64,000 nucleotides of DNA, taken from positions 62,001 to 126,000 of the forward strand of contig VXIS01000053.1 in the NCBI GenBank assembly GCA_008704415.1, written 5' to 3'. Positions within the stretch are counted from its first letter, which is position 1. Each line of letters begins with the position of its first letter. Both the position numbers and the translations under genes were made by a program. This DNA comes from Sphaerosporella brunnea. Its lineage: Eukaryota; Ascomycota; Pezizomycetes; Pezizales; Pyronemataceae. Shown piece by piece: positions 24,147 to 34,701 of this stretch. The notes below the pieces were generated by a model. That model was not told the origin of the DNA and did no database searches. It saw nothing but the letters and a program-made list of their open reading frames with translations.

Positions 24147-25582
24147 CTACGCCGCCTGCTTTCCAAGCTCCTTCACATACGCGATGATGTCCCCCGCGTG
24201 CGCCGCCGGGTTCTCAAAGCCAGGGAAATGTCCGCCCTACGGCACGCAACATGGTCAGACACGGTAAGAATTGTAGAGCGAGAAGGTATCCACCTTTTCG
24301 TGGTGGTTAAAGTAGACCAAAGTGCCCTCGGCCTCGACCAACGACCTAGGCGGCGGCCGCAGCTCCTTCGGGAACCACGAATACCCGAAAGGCTTGCGGA
24401 TAGCGCACCAGTCATGATCATCTCTGCGTCTCATAAGCTGGGCGGCGGTGTCAATAACGGCTCTGTCAGTCAAGAAGCTTTCGTCACCCCGTTGACGTAC
24501 CTCGCGGTAGGGATAGATGCTGGTGGGGAAAGTCTCGGTAAACCACCACAGACTCGCCATCTCGAGGATGTGCTCGACGCTGGGGTCTTCATCGGTCCAG
24601 TCCAGAAACTTCTCTGCCAGCCAAGCTAGCAGAGCGAGCGGACTGCTGGCAAGCGCGTGCGCGATGGTGCTCGGGCGAGTCGCGTGCTCAATCGCGTATG
24701 CCCTGCCGGTTTCAACCCAAGCTTTTGCGCGCTCCAAGCCTGCGAGCTCGTGGGGTGGTAGCGAAGCTTCCGGCTGCGCTTCCGGTTGCGATTTCGTGAA
24801 CAACATGTTCACTCGGCGCGCCACTCAGTCTTGCACTTTTAAATCAGGGGGCAAAAAAAACAACAAAAACAACAACAAAAAAAAAAAAAGCAAAGGCGGG
24901 TGGATATTACAGTGGACTCCGCGGCATTCCGGTAACGAACTCAGGCCCATCGCGACTGCTGCACCGATGTCCCCGCCGACCGCGATGTAGTCGCCGAGTC
25001 CCAAGCCGGTGATAAGTTCATCCATGATCTGCACAACGGAGGCCAAGCCGAAATCCCTGTCGAGCGGCGGCGGCGAGGAGAAGGTATAGCCCGGGAGACT
25101 AGGCACGATGATGTGAAAGCTCGGAGACGTCGATTTCCGGAGCTCTTTAACGAGCAGGTGGTACTCGTAGAACGAGCCGGGCCAGCCGTGGAGCAGTACC
25201 AACGGGATCGCGTTGGGGTCCTCCGAGAACATTCCGACAAAGTGGATCCGCAGGTCTTGCACGACGGCGGTGAAGTGTGGAAGGCTGTTGATCTTGGTCT
25301 CGGTGGCACGCCTGTGGCTCGATATGAGCACCACCACCACCCAGAACTACAAGCCTCTGCCAAAGCAACCTACCAATCATAATCCTTCTCCCATTTGGCT
25401 TTGGCATCTCGCATCCAAGCACTGGTTACGCCGAAGTTGCGATGCTGGCCCTCAAACGTGGGCGGCGGGAGCTTGGATAGTTTCAAGAGGGTTTTGAATT
25501 CTGTAATATCCTGGTCGGGAATAGCCACTGTAAATGGCTCAATAGTTATTGTCGGTTTGAGAAAGGCTGGTAGTTGCGACAT
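24147..25582 (-). CDS. Epoxide hydrolase (EHN domain plus alpha/beta hydrolase)
   Basis: Four exons: 25582-25374, 25311-24911, 24811-24294 and 24236-24147, with introns of 62, 99 and 57 nt. All phases agree, giving 405 residues, normal for the microsomal-type family. Exon 1 is the EHN lid segment (PFTVAIPDQDITEFKTLLKL), which joins as YDW|RATETKINSLPHF. The oxyanion motif is HGWPG, and the nucleophile elbow is VGGDIGAAV, with Ile where most members have Trp. The final exon begins with the general-base motif GGHFPGFENP. It hydrolyses epoxides to diols through an Asp-bound ester. The two active-site motifs and the oxyanion loop are present, so the enzyme looks functional. It lies about 1 kb downstream of a broken P450 on the same strand, so it may once have acted on the P450's epoxide product. 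The gap 25583-26575 holds no gene. Confidence 0.93.
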
Positions 25583-26575
25583 GATGGAGTGTTGTTGATA
25601 CGGGTTCTAGGTTTGATACGGGTTCTAGGTGGAGGCTTCTCGGCTCTTAAGTAGAAGTAGTCAAAGATGTGGGGCAAAGTTAAGCCGAGCGGCAATAATC
25701 TGCTTGCTAGATTAGTAAACCCCGAGGCCGCTAAGCCGTGCATGTCTTATATTGTTACTTTTTCAAGCAAAGTGCTACAATGCCCGCCCTTTTACCAAAG
25801 TGGGTTATCATACCCCCGGGGGGGTTACTACAACTTCAGAACACAGTTCCTTGAGAACTTCCCTCAAACCCCCGCCCTCATATTCCCCACAGCTCCAGGC
25901 CGCTCTCGGGTTACTGGGACCCGCCCCAGAGAGTCGATTATAAAATTCCGGTCCGAGCCTGCCACAAAGCCTTACTTGGTGCTAGTACCGTATTATCTCG
26001 GTACTAAGGCAATGTGGCAAAGTGACTGCGCTCTGTGGGGAAGTCACTCAGCCTCATGGCAAAGTCATCTTATTACCGGGATAATATTGATGCATCGATG
26101 TAGTGTAGGAAATCTGCGAGTGTCATACTCACCAAAATTCCCGTCGCCCATGTCACGAGACCCTAACCACGTCGATTACTAAATCGTTTTTCCCTGAGCG
26201 GGTAGTGAAAGCTTTCCTGTATCGCGGCTGTCACAACAGTAGACGCCGACCATAGGCATGACTCGAATTTCTCTGTGCTCGTGCAAAAGCACTTTCATGG
26301 GTTTCTGCGCATTGAGTATCTAACTCTCAACCACATCTATCTATACCTTGTAGCGCGACGGAAAGGCGTGTGAGAAGCGGATTTCCAGAACAGGAGCGCC
26401 TATGTAGAACTGGATCATATGGGAGTGTTCCTGTAACTGACCCACAGAGTCTGGTGGGTTTACAGAGGCATTCTATACATCTGTATCCCTGCAGTATAGA
26501 GGCCGTTTTTACTCTACTGCCGATAACTCTGCCAACTAGTTATGAAGTTTCGCCTTCTTCCCTCTCCGGGCTGAA

Positions 26576-28219
26576 TCACGTTCTATGAGCCAGCCTGCAA
26601 ATAACCCCAGACTGCTGCACAAACCACACATTTCTAACACTCCACTCCTTCTCGGGGTCCGCTAGCTCTACGTCGAACTCCCTAAAAATCTGCGGCACAA
26701 CCTTGCTCATTTCAATCAGCGACATCCACCTTCCCAGCCATATCCTACTACCAGCGCCGAACTGGAACATCGTCTGCGCCATCACTTTGAGCTGCGCTGG
26801 CGTAGACTCTGACCACCTCTCTGGGCGGAACTCTTCTGGGGATGGAAAAATCGCTGGGTTCCTGTGCATCACCCATGTATTGACCCCGACAATAGTGCCG
26901 GCGGGCATAAAGTGGCTAGCGATTGTCACGCCCTCGGGCGGGACATAGCGCTCGAGCATGAGCCCGACGGATGGGTGCAGCCGCATCACGGCTTGCAGAT
27001 ACGGCAGCTCTTCTGTGGCTTCGCCATATATGATTAGGTGCGACAATTTCTCGGCGGCATCTTTGCGATCTATCTCTGCCACGAGCTTTTGCTTCTTCTC
27101 GGGGTGCCGGCACAGGAAGTAAATCATGGCTCGCAATGCGATTGAGGTGGTGCCCGACCCCCGCAAAAACGTTGGCGCTTTTGAGTTCTGTGGTATGGAT
27201 GATGATATCGCGGGTATTGTATTGCTCAGGATCCTCCTCCTTCAGCCGCGATAACCGCGACATCATATCTTTCTTCCCCTCCAGCTTCTCCTGGATCTGC
27301 AAGCCACCGTCACGCCGCAGCGTCAGTCCTTCACGCACCTCATTGATAGTCTTCAACGCGTTCCACGTCTCCATAGCAGGTATCAACACCGGAAACAGCG
27401 GATTCCCCAGCAACAACGGATGAGCCTCAGGAATCTGACCGCAATGGCTGGCATACACCAACACTCCCTGGATGTGCCGCATCATACCATCGACATCCCG
27501 CGCTTCCTCAAAAAACCCGAGTTTCTTCCCGAACACCAACTACGTCGAACGCATAGTACTGTAGCCACACACCCACCGACACTGCACTTCCGAAGCGTTT
27601 CGAGCAGCTGCGATGTGCACGCGTCGATTGCTGTTTCCATCTTCAGCAGCGAAGATAGGTTGTGCGTGTGTCCATGCAGGCGTTTGCGCTCTCGATGCAC
27701 GTCCGCGTCCGTCTAAATGAAAAGGTTGCGACGCGGGATTTTCTCCCAGGAGATACTCTGGATGGGGCAGAACTCGGTCTTTCTCCGGTCAGTACTGAAA
27801 CTTTTATATACCTACTTGTGTTGGGGCAGGCCTTGAAGAAGCGAGTCTTGAGCCCGTAGATAATCGGCATAGTGGTTTGGCCCAAGCCGTACCAAAGCGC
27901 CATGCTTTTGGTGCAGCCGGATGTGTGTCAGGTGAGCCTGTCCCTTCCAGACATCGTACAGCCGCTACAATGAGGTGTAGGTGGCGACAGTAGGACCTGG
28001 GAGTGAGAACAGGCCTCGTCGGAACTTATTTCTTAGGAGGAGGAGGAGGAGGAGGAGGAGAAAGAGGGTAGCGAGCACCGTCAGGGCGTGGGTGCGTATG
28101 AAACCTGCAATTCCTGCAAGGTCGACGTCTCGAACCGTACGTGGCTCAATGATTAAACTGCTCTGTGGCTGAGAGGACCAGCGGGCAACTTGTTGACTTG
28201 ACGTGGCTTTATAAGTCAC
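26576..28219 (-). pseudogene. Cytochrome P450 pseudogene (pisatin-demethylase-like)
   Basis: The parts of a microsomal P450 lie in order. They are a Leu-rich membrane anchor with SLPGP, then HGALVRLGPNH, IIYGLKTRFFKA, HRERKRLHGHTHNLSSLLK, WLQYYAFDVV, VFGKKLGFFEEARDVDGM, NVFAG, GTTSIALRAMIYFL and FRPERW, and the haem-loop region FQFGAGSRIWLGR. The gene is dead several times over. No ATG is in frame before the anchor. TAG at 27967-27965 interrupts TSL*RLYDVWKGQ. The frame changes after GPNH, before HRERK, before the WLQYY segment, before VFGKK and inside a G run at NVFAG. The K-helix reads YLQAVMRLHPSVG, so the ExxR segment is missing. The haem-ligand Cys is Trp (TGG). Introns cannot explain the last two. 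FAD oxidase and epoxide hydrolase flank it on the same strand. Confidence 0.9.
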
Positions 28220-28434
28220 CGGCGAGAAAGCCGGAATCTTTTTCCTTCCAAGTCAATGGCTCCGAGACTATCCTGTCTGGATAGTAACCGGCCATCGCCA
28301 CCAGGTTTAGGGAATCAAAATTTAGTATTACGACCCCAGAGATACCGGTAACGGAGATCGGGTCACATAAGGTCACTCGTTTGTTCGGGAACTGAGATCA
28401 ACTTAACAGCTTTGTTTAGATTGCCAATAAACTT

Positions 28435-29869
28435 CTAGTACTTTGCAAAACCCACCCCTCCTGCAAATCTCCCGTTAGGGTCCCACTTTCTTCTCGCCTC
28501 CTGGAACCGTGCCAGAGCATAGTCAGTCATAACCTTGCACACGTCAGTAATGCTCATGGCCATGGCGACAAAGCAGGAACTGTACCTTCGAATGCCGCAA
28601 CGATTCATCGTAGTCAGCGACGTAAGTCCCACATCCCACTCTCTGCACCTTCTCATATGTCCGCTTGAGCCAGCTCTCCATTGGCGCATCCAACGCAGCA
28701 TCATTCCAACACGTGTATGTGGCGATATAATACTGGTGCGGCAGGGAAAACGCCGTTTTCTTCTCATCCGGAAACGTCTCCGCGATGAAAACCACACCGA
28801 CCGATCTTCGTGATGGCAACTCACACAAAGCCGGATATATAGCATCCAACAGCTCTTCCCGCGGTACTGCGGGATCGTTCAAGATGCTGTCGCACTGCCA
28901 CCTCTCGTGGCGGTCCGGCGGAAACGTCACACTCTGCTGTTCAAATAGAGCCTGCCAATTCGTTTCCGCCGTCGTCTCGTGGTGGACGCACAGGTCTCCA
29001 AGTTCTTTTGGCAGCGATTCAAACGCAGCGAGCATTCTCTTCGCCTCCGAAAGCGAGTCTGCATACGCCACCGCCGACACCGCCAGCCGAAGCACCCCGC
29101 TGCCCACCTGCTCACCCCCGGGTTCTTCGCGGTCGGAATACACCGTGGCAGCGGCCACATCGACCCCGCATTTCGGCGTGCCATCATTCGCGCCCAACAC
29201 CGCGCCCAAGGCTTTCCTGAATGTATCCCGGTCGCCCGCGTCAAACACCGCGACCAGCCGCCAGATCCGTTTAGCCGCCACCGTGCGAGCGAAGATCTTG
29301 GTCACCACCCCAAAAAACCCCTGCCCGCCCCCTCTCGCGGCGTAGAAGAGCTCCTCGTGCTGTGTTTCCGAGGCAACAACGGCCTCTCCCGCGGCAGTCA
29401 CAATCTCCAACGCCGCGACCCACTCCGCCGTTGCGCCCCAGCCGCGCATGAACCAGCCCTGCCCACCGGCAAGCGTGAAGCCGCCGGCACCGACCGTGGC
29501 CGCGTGGGCGAAGGGAAAGAACCGGCCGTGCGAGCAGAGAGCAGCACATAGCTGGCCCGCACGCATTCCGGGGCCGAAGGCGACGGACTGCGTGCCAGCG
29601 TCGTAAACGAGCGCAGGGTTGATGTCGGTGGTGTCAATCAGGATGCCGTCGGCAACCAGCGAGGTTGCAGCGAAGAGATGGCCGCCGGAACGTACGCCGA
29701 TTGAGCACGTGTGGTCATTCGCCCTGGCGACTGCTGTGCGCACGTCGCTGGTCGTGCGCGGTTGGTGGATTTCGAGCGGACGAGTGGAGGGGAGTTTGTT
29801 GTTGAAGTAGGCAGTCACGAAAGTGTTGTAGCTGGGAGTACCCCGGAGGTGAACTCTTGGGGATGCCAT
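28435..29869 (-). CDS. FAD-linked oxidoreductase (PCMH/BBE type)
   Basis: Two exons, 29869-28586 and 28533-28435, with a 52-nt intron (GTACAG..GCAAG), encode 460 residues. The FAD-binding half shows RSGGHLFAATSLVADGILID at about residue 60, GPGMRAGQLCAALCSHGRFF and GGFTLAGGQGWFMRGWG. The C-terminal berberine-bridge-like segment is FQEARRKWDPNGRFAGGVG. The intron removal joins DESLRHSK to VMTDYALARF, as in relatives. These enzymes oxidise small molecules, often in fungal secondary metabolism, with FAD held through the His of the GGH motif. No signal peptide is apparent. It is the first gene of the minus-strand group, 215 bp from the P450 remnant. The product looks intact, but the substrate cannot be told from sequence. 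Confidence 0.93.
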
Positions 29870-30726
29870 GGTCGAGGATTGCAGCCAGTAGAAGCTTCAG
29901 AGTGAAGGATGTCCATACCGATTCCGCCGAGCCTGGAGGTGTGGTGTGGCCGCCGAATTCTAGAAGCGGGTGGAATCAAGGTGTTTTTTTACCGCAGTCT
30001 TCAGCCATCCATCAATGCCAGCAGAGCAGTCCACGATATGACGGCAACCATCTCTCTCTAGCTTTGAAAAGAGCCGGCAAACACCTCAACAAATCCTCTA
30101 CCTGCAAGAATGCTTTTTCATAGTCCAGAGCCATGCCAGTCGTCGTATACCCATCAAAAGATAATTGAAGCTACAACTATCTTCCGCCCGACTACCATCA
30201 AGATGTTCAACTAGATAAACACCTAGCTCAGCCACCCTTAGCATAGCCAGACATAGCCAGATGCCGTCCAAACTGCCCAGTAGAACTTTGACACGAATTG
30301 ACCTCAGTATTAGATTGTTTTCCCAAAGCGGTCAATAATCATCATAACTCTAGCAAACATTCCTCCTTTCCCCCAGTTCGAACGAAAGAATATATCTTCC
30401 ACCGAAGCAACATAAAGTTTTAACAGACTCAGGCGCCGGTCCAGCCAGGCGCATTAGCAACACTCGCAGCTTCCCAAAAACTTTCCTGAATCACTTCTCA
30501 GTCTCCTCGCGGGTCGACCACACAGTGGACGCAATATCCGGTCCAGCACTGGGATGTTTAATCTCCCTAAAGATCCTCGAGGCATGGACTTTAGCTTTGG
30601 CGCCTGTTTTTTCGTTGACGATCTAGCATCACCGTCATCATTATTATCATCCCTCGCTCTTCTAAAAAGGCAAACCAACCTCATACTCAGCGTTGACTCC
30701 CTCCATATCGGGGCCCTTGACAGTTC
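29870..30726. other. Intergenic, no gene recognised
   Basis: No recognisable coding region is seen. This is the upstream region of the FAD oxidase gene and the downstream region of the small gene at 30727-31061. A short direct repeat (ATAGCCAGA) occurs near 30243-30256. Confidence 0.45.
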
Positions 30727-31061
30727 TCACGACTCCGATAGCGACCTCGTCTTCTCCAATTTTCTCCGCAACTAGTGTTAGGTAGTAGTGTATCAGTCAG
30801 CCGAGTTGCAGCCACCTGGGGGCGGGGGCGGGCGGGCGAACTCGGTTTGTACTCCACCCTCATGCCGGGCTTAAAGTTCTCGACCATGCCGGTATCGCCC
30901 AAGTCGGAGCCGCGCTCGATGCCCATGCCTTGGCCCGAGAATTCGCCAGGTGCAGATCCAGGTTTGCGCGCCGACGAGGGCAGGCCGTGGTAGAAGCAGC
31001 GCACGTGCGTGAGGTTTGTGTGGTGGAAGAGAGGGAGGATGTAGCGGTTTAGGGGATTCAT
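30727..31061 (-). CDS. Small hypothetical protein, possibly mitochondrial
   Basis: Two exons, 31061-30816 and 30771-30727, with a 44-nt intron that contains a CTAAC branch-like site 5 nt before its end, give 96 residues. The N-terminus (MNPLNRYILPLFHHTNLTHV) is basic and hydrophobic without acidic residues, like a mitochondrial presequence. The middle is Gly/Ser-rich and contains FKPGMRVEYKPS, followed by a Pro/Arg stretch and a charged end LRRKLEKTRSLSES. I do not recognise the family. The VEYKP motif is seen in some fungal Tudor-like stress proteins, but this is too weak to name. The intron is very short and the second exon is tiny, so the 3' end is uncertain. A different acceptor would open a longer frame across 30690-30770. 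Confidence 0.45.
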
Positions 31062-31636
31062 GGTTGATGGTTGGGGGTTTGTTTTTTGTGGTGGGGGAAA
31101 AAAATGGAGATGGTGGTTTATTATGCTCTGTGTCATTGCCGCGGAGCAGATGGCGACGTCATTCGTGGCGGTAGGTCTTCGGCCCCGGTATGACGTTACC
31201 TTCTGGGTCAGCCGAACGTTCACGGCGGTGGGCTTCTCCGGCTCGGTTCTTTCGGCTTCGCACCTCGGAGTTGCTTCCAGACCCCCGATCAGCTCGGGAA
31301 CCTGCCCTGAGTAATAATCCGCACGCCATGCACATATGCCGGCGGGCTGCGAAAACGCCATGGCCTGTAGGTATCATAGATACCAACTCTAGACTGGCCA
31401 ACTAATGTTGGTTGTGGATAACTGTCTCCTTGGTACTTGCTTAGCACTCGGATATTCGCTGATTAGGGTTCCATTCCTACTCTCTCTCTCTCTCACTCAA
31501 CGCAGAACAGTGTTATCTCGGACACACGCGGGGCAGCATGCTGGTCAAATGCTGCATCACTTATCACAATCATCGCGCCAAAGAAGTCGTTTTATTTCAG
31601 CTAGCTAGAGCTATGTGGGGACGCCGTGCACCAAAC

Positions 31637-32136
31637 TTATCCGGGCACCTTCGCCCTCTCCGCCCAGCCCTCAAAGCGATCAAGTTCAACCCAATACCCG
31701 AGCAGCTGCATCCTGAAGTTGAGATTGCGCGCCAAAGCCCGCATGTACGTGTCGTCGTCCTGGGGCTCCGCCAGCCTCACGGCCGAGAATTCACCGGGCT
31801 TGACGTGCTCGGTGACTTCGAGGAGGGCGGCAAGGTCTGTGTACGCACGTTAGCTAGGATTTCGGGGTTGGGGAGCGGCCGCACCGAGAAAGCTGAGGCC
31901 TGGAGATGTTGTTAGCGGGATTTTGCGAGAGGGAGAGGATGGGCGCAAACCGAGCAATTCGATCACAGAGGGGTCGAGCGATTTTAGAGTCGTGAGGTCC
32001 ATGGTGGTAGCGCAGGCTGAGGGGTTAGTGGGAGGTGAGTAAGGGAGAGAGGGGGCTTACGGTGGGCGACTTCCTCGGCGACTTCCTCGGCGGCTTCCTC
32101 GGCGGGGGGTTCCTCGGCGGGGGGTTCGCTAGTCAT
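31637..32136 (-). CDS. Small hypothetical protein with a 15-nt micro-exon
   Basis: Four exons: 32136-32061, 32016-31951, 31899-31885 and 31836-31637, encode 118 residues with consistent phase at all three joins. The protein starts with an acidic Glu/Pro/Ala repeat (MTSEPPAEEPPAEEAAEEVA), continues through LTTLKSLDPSVIELLGLSF and ends with LLEVTEHVKPGEFSAVRLAE and NFRMQLLGYWVELDRFEGWA. The last intron is 48 nt and carries a perfect CTAAC branch site. I do not recognise the family. The coherent frame, charged/hydrophobic periodicity and canonical introns argue that it is real. Its 118 residues and lack of transmembrane segments suggest a small soluble partner protein. The 15-nt exon 3 depends on adjacent acceptor and donor sites being used as proposed. 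Confidence 0.6.
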
Positions 32137-33075
32137 GGTGGTGGGTGGTTGTTGAAATGGACTGGTTGAAAGGCAAACACACAAACCAAGTGAAAGGATA
32201 CGGGGAAGGGTTCAAAATTGACTTTGAGCGCTTGATCAAAGTCTTCTGTGAAGGCGCAATGTTACTTTCAATTGCCCTCTGATCGTGCTTATCCGAGTGA
32301 CATTCCATGCTTCAGCAGTCGGGTGAGCCACCGTAAATCACTCGATTTTGCTGGACAGTTGAACCTAAAAGACAACCGCAAAAGTTGTCACGACGGGGCA
32401 GCATTTGATTGTTGATGACATTAGAGAGACCTAGGCATGCTGAAATTCGAAGAGAAGATGTCTTGCCCGGCATGACCAATGTGGTAATGATGCAATCGCG
32501 GGTGGAAGACAGCACCAACAAGTTACCCAACGCATCACGCGCAGCCGGAGCGGCGGGCGGATCGAGAGCAGCGCCTCCGATGAGCGGAGATTATTCCTTC
32601 TTTTGTTTTTCCGTGCATTTCTTTTTCTCGTGGTGATATTCTGTATCGGGGCTAGCGTGACGCTTGGCAGGCGCACGAACCAGCAGCAGTCTAACTTCAG
32701 TTACTTCACTCTCCGCGCGTGAGATCATGAGAGAGCTGTGAGAGCAGAGAGAAGACATCATCACATCACCACCACCTTCTCCGTTCACCACCACTACCAC
32801 CACCACCACCACCTCCACCACCTCCACTCCATTCATCCCGCCTATCCGCTCCGCTCAAATACACTTGCCTTGTATACCGTGCCCCCATGACCACTCGACC
32901 TGCCCCAATTTAAATTACCCCCCCCCCCCCCCCACCACAAATACCCCCCGCTCCGTGGTGTGGACACTGTGGAGTGCATGCTGCCAGAAAACCGAGCCGC
33001 TTTCCGAACTTATAACGTCGATCTCCCCCCCCTCCCACCCCCAACTCCATCGCCTGTGCAATTGCCGCCGCCGCC
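32137..33075. other. Intergenic between two divergent genes
   Basis: This is the divergent promoter region between the micro-exon gene (minus) and the GH125 gene (plus). It contains a CCA/CCT-rich microsatellite at 32766-32828 and a C tract at 32918-32935, both within 310 bp of the GH125 start codon. A short palindrome-poor AT section lies at 32210-32400. No further gene is recognised. Confidence 0.5.
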
Positions 33076-34701
33076 ATGTTCATAGCCACAAGCCTGCTGT
33101 TCGGCCTGCTGCTCTCGCCCTGCGCGGAAGCCGGCGGCCGCGCATCCTTTAATCTCGTCGATGCCACAGCTGCCTACCGCCGCCAGGCATGTCCGGACTA
33201 CAAAGACTACTCGGCGCGACGGCATCCGCCCTACACGACGGGCCGGTACCAGCTGCCATTCCAACGCCCAGCGCCCGAATGCCGGCTCTTCAAGTCGGAG
33301 GCGGTGGAAGCGAAGATCGCCGAGATCACGGAAAAGATGGCCGACGTGGATCTCGCGCGACTGTTCGAGAACTGCTTCCCGAATACGCTGGATACGACCG
33401 TGCGCTGGCACAAGCCGTCGACGGACCCGACCGAGGCCCAGAGCTTCATCGTGACCGGCGACATCAACGCGCAGTGGCTGCGCGATAGTACGAACCAATT
33501 GAAGCAGTACCAATCGCTAGCCAAGTCCGATCCGGCTCTGCAGAACTTGCTTCTCGGCGCGATAAACACGCAGGCGAGCTTCGTTCTCGAATCCCCATAT
33601 TGTAATGCCTTCCAGCCGCCTGCAGCGAGCAAACTCGACCCAACCAGCAACGGCCAGGCCGATTCGGTGCACCCCGCCTACGATCCCAACGTGGTCTTCG
33701 AGTGTAAATACGAGATCGACTCTCTCGCTTCATTCCTGTCGCTGTCAGACCAGTACTACGCCTCGACCGGGGACGCCTCGTTCATCACGCCGAAATGGTT
33801 GTCGGCTGTGCAAACGGTGCTGGACGTGATCGAGGAGCAGAGCGTTGGCACGTTCGGCGATTCGGGAGAACCCAACGACATGACCTATACCTTCCAGCGG
33901 CAAACGAACATCGGAACGGAAACACTGAACCTGGGGGGAATCGGCAATCCATTAGCCTCCAACACATCCCTCGTGCGCTCCTCCTTCAGACCCAGCGATG
34001 ACGCCTGCATCCTTCAATTCTTCATCCCCGGCAACGCCTTCCTCTCGGTCGAACTCGGCCGCGCCGCAGCCCTTCTGCGCAAGACCAAGAAATCCCCCGA
34101 CCTTGCCGCTACGCTGCAGAAAAAATCCGACGATATCAAAGCGGCAGTGTGGAAATACGGCGTCACGGAGCATCCAGTCTGGGGCAAGGTGTTTGCCTAC
34201 GAAGTCGACGGCTACGGCAGTCATATCCTGATGGATGACGCCAACCTGCCCTCCCTCCTGGCGCTACCGCTCCTCGGCTTCGTGGAAATTTCAGACCCGG
34301 TATACCAGGCCACGCGGAAAATGGTGCTCTCCCGCTACGGCAACCCGTACTACCTTGTCGGCCCTGCATTCCGGGGCATCGGCGGCCCACACATCGGCAT
34401 CACCAACGCCTGGCCGCTGAGCATGCTGGTGCAAGCGATGACAACCGACGACGACGACGAGATAGTGGCCGCCGTAGAGGCGGTGCTAAAAATCAGCGCC
34501 AGAGAGGGTCTCATCCATGAAAGCGTCAACGTCGAAAGAGCCACGGATTACACGCGGCCGTGGTTCGCGTGGGCGAACAGCGTGTTTGCGCAGACGATTC
34601 TGGATCTGGCTGAGAGAAAGCCGGAGCTGATTTTTGGGAACAACGCACGGCTTAATAGCGCCGCGACAGTGAAGGAGAAACCGGAGGGGAAGAGTGCTTA
34701 G
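33076..34701 (+). CDS. Secreted exo-alpha-1,6-mannosidase, glycoside hydrolase family 125
   Basis: A single-exon frame of 541 residues. The ATG lies in the strong context GCCGCCATG and is followed by a signal peptide of about 19 residues (MFIATSLLFGLLLSPCAEAG). GH125 (formerly DUF1237) enzymes remove terminal alpha-1,6-linked mannose from mannans and N-glycans by inversion. Family segments seen are LFENCFPNTLDTTV, FIVTGDINAQWLRDSTNQ at about residues 125-142, FVLESPYCNAF, FECKYEIDSLASFL, FRPSDDACILQFFIPGNAF, YGSHILMDDANLPSLLALPL, IGGPHIGITNAWPLSML and LIHESVNV. All are intact and in order, so it looks functional. The last 30 residues are charged and not part of the fold. It probably acts at the cell wall or in the Golgi/secretory path. 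Confidence 0.95.
   Translation: MFIATSLLFGLLLSPCAEAGGRASFNLVDATAAYRRQACPDYKDYSARRHPPYTTGRYQLPFQRPAPECRLFKSEAVEAKIAEITEKMADVDLARLFENCFPNTLDTTVRWHKPSTDPTEAQSFIVTGDINAQWLRDSTNQLKQYQSLAKSDPALQNLLLGAINTQASFVLESPYCNAFQPPAASKLDPTSNGQADSVHPAYDPNVVFECKYEIDSLASFLSLSDQYYASTGDASFITPKWLSAVQTVLDVIEEQSVGTFGDSGEPNDMTYTFQRQTNIGTETLNLGGIGNPLASNTSLVRSSFRPSDDACILQFFIPGNAFLSVELGRAAALLRKTKKSPDLAATLQKKSDDIKAAVWKYGVTEHPVWGKVFAYEVDGYGSHILMDDANLPSLLALPLLGFVEISDPVYQATRKMVLSRYGNPYYLVGPAFRGIGGPHIGITNAWPLSMLVQAMTTDDDDEIVAAVEAVLKISAREGLIHESVNVERATDYTRPWFAWANSVFAQTILDLAERKPELIFGNNARLNSAATVKEKPEGKSA

Noticed and set aside
32760..32835. Repeats in the GH125 upstream region considered as CRISPR-like or regulatory arrays
   Set aside because: They are simple CCA/CCT microsatellite DNA with no spacer structure.
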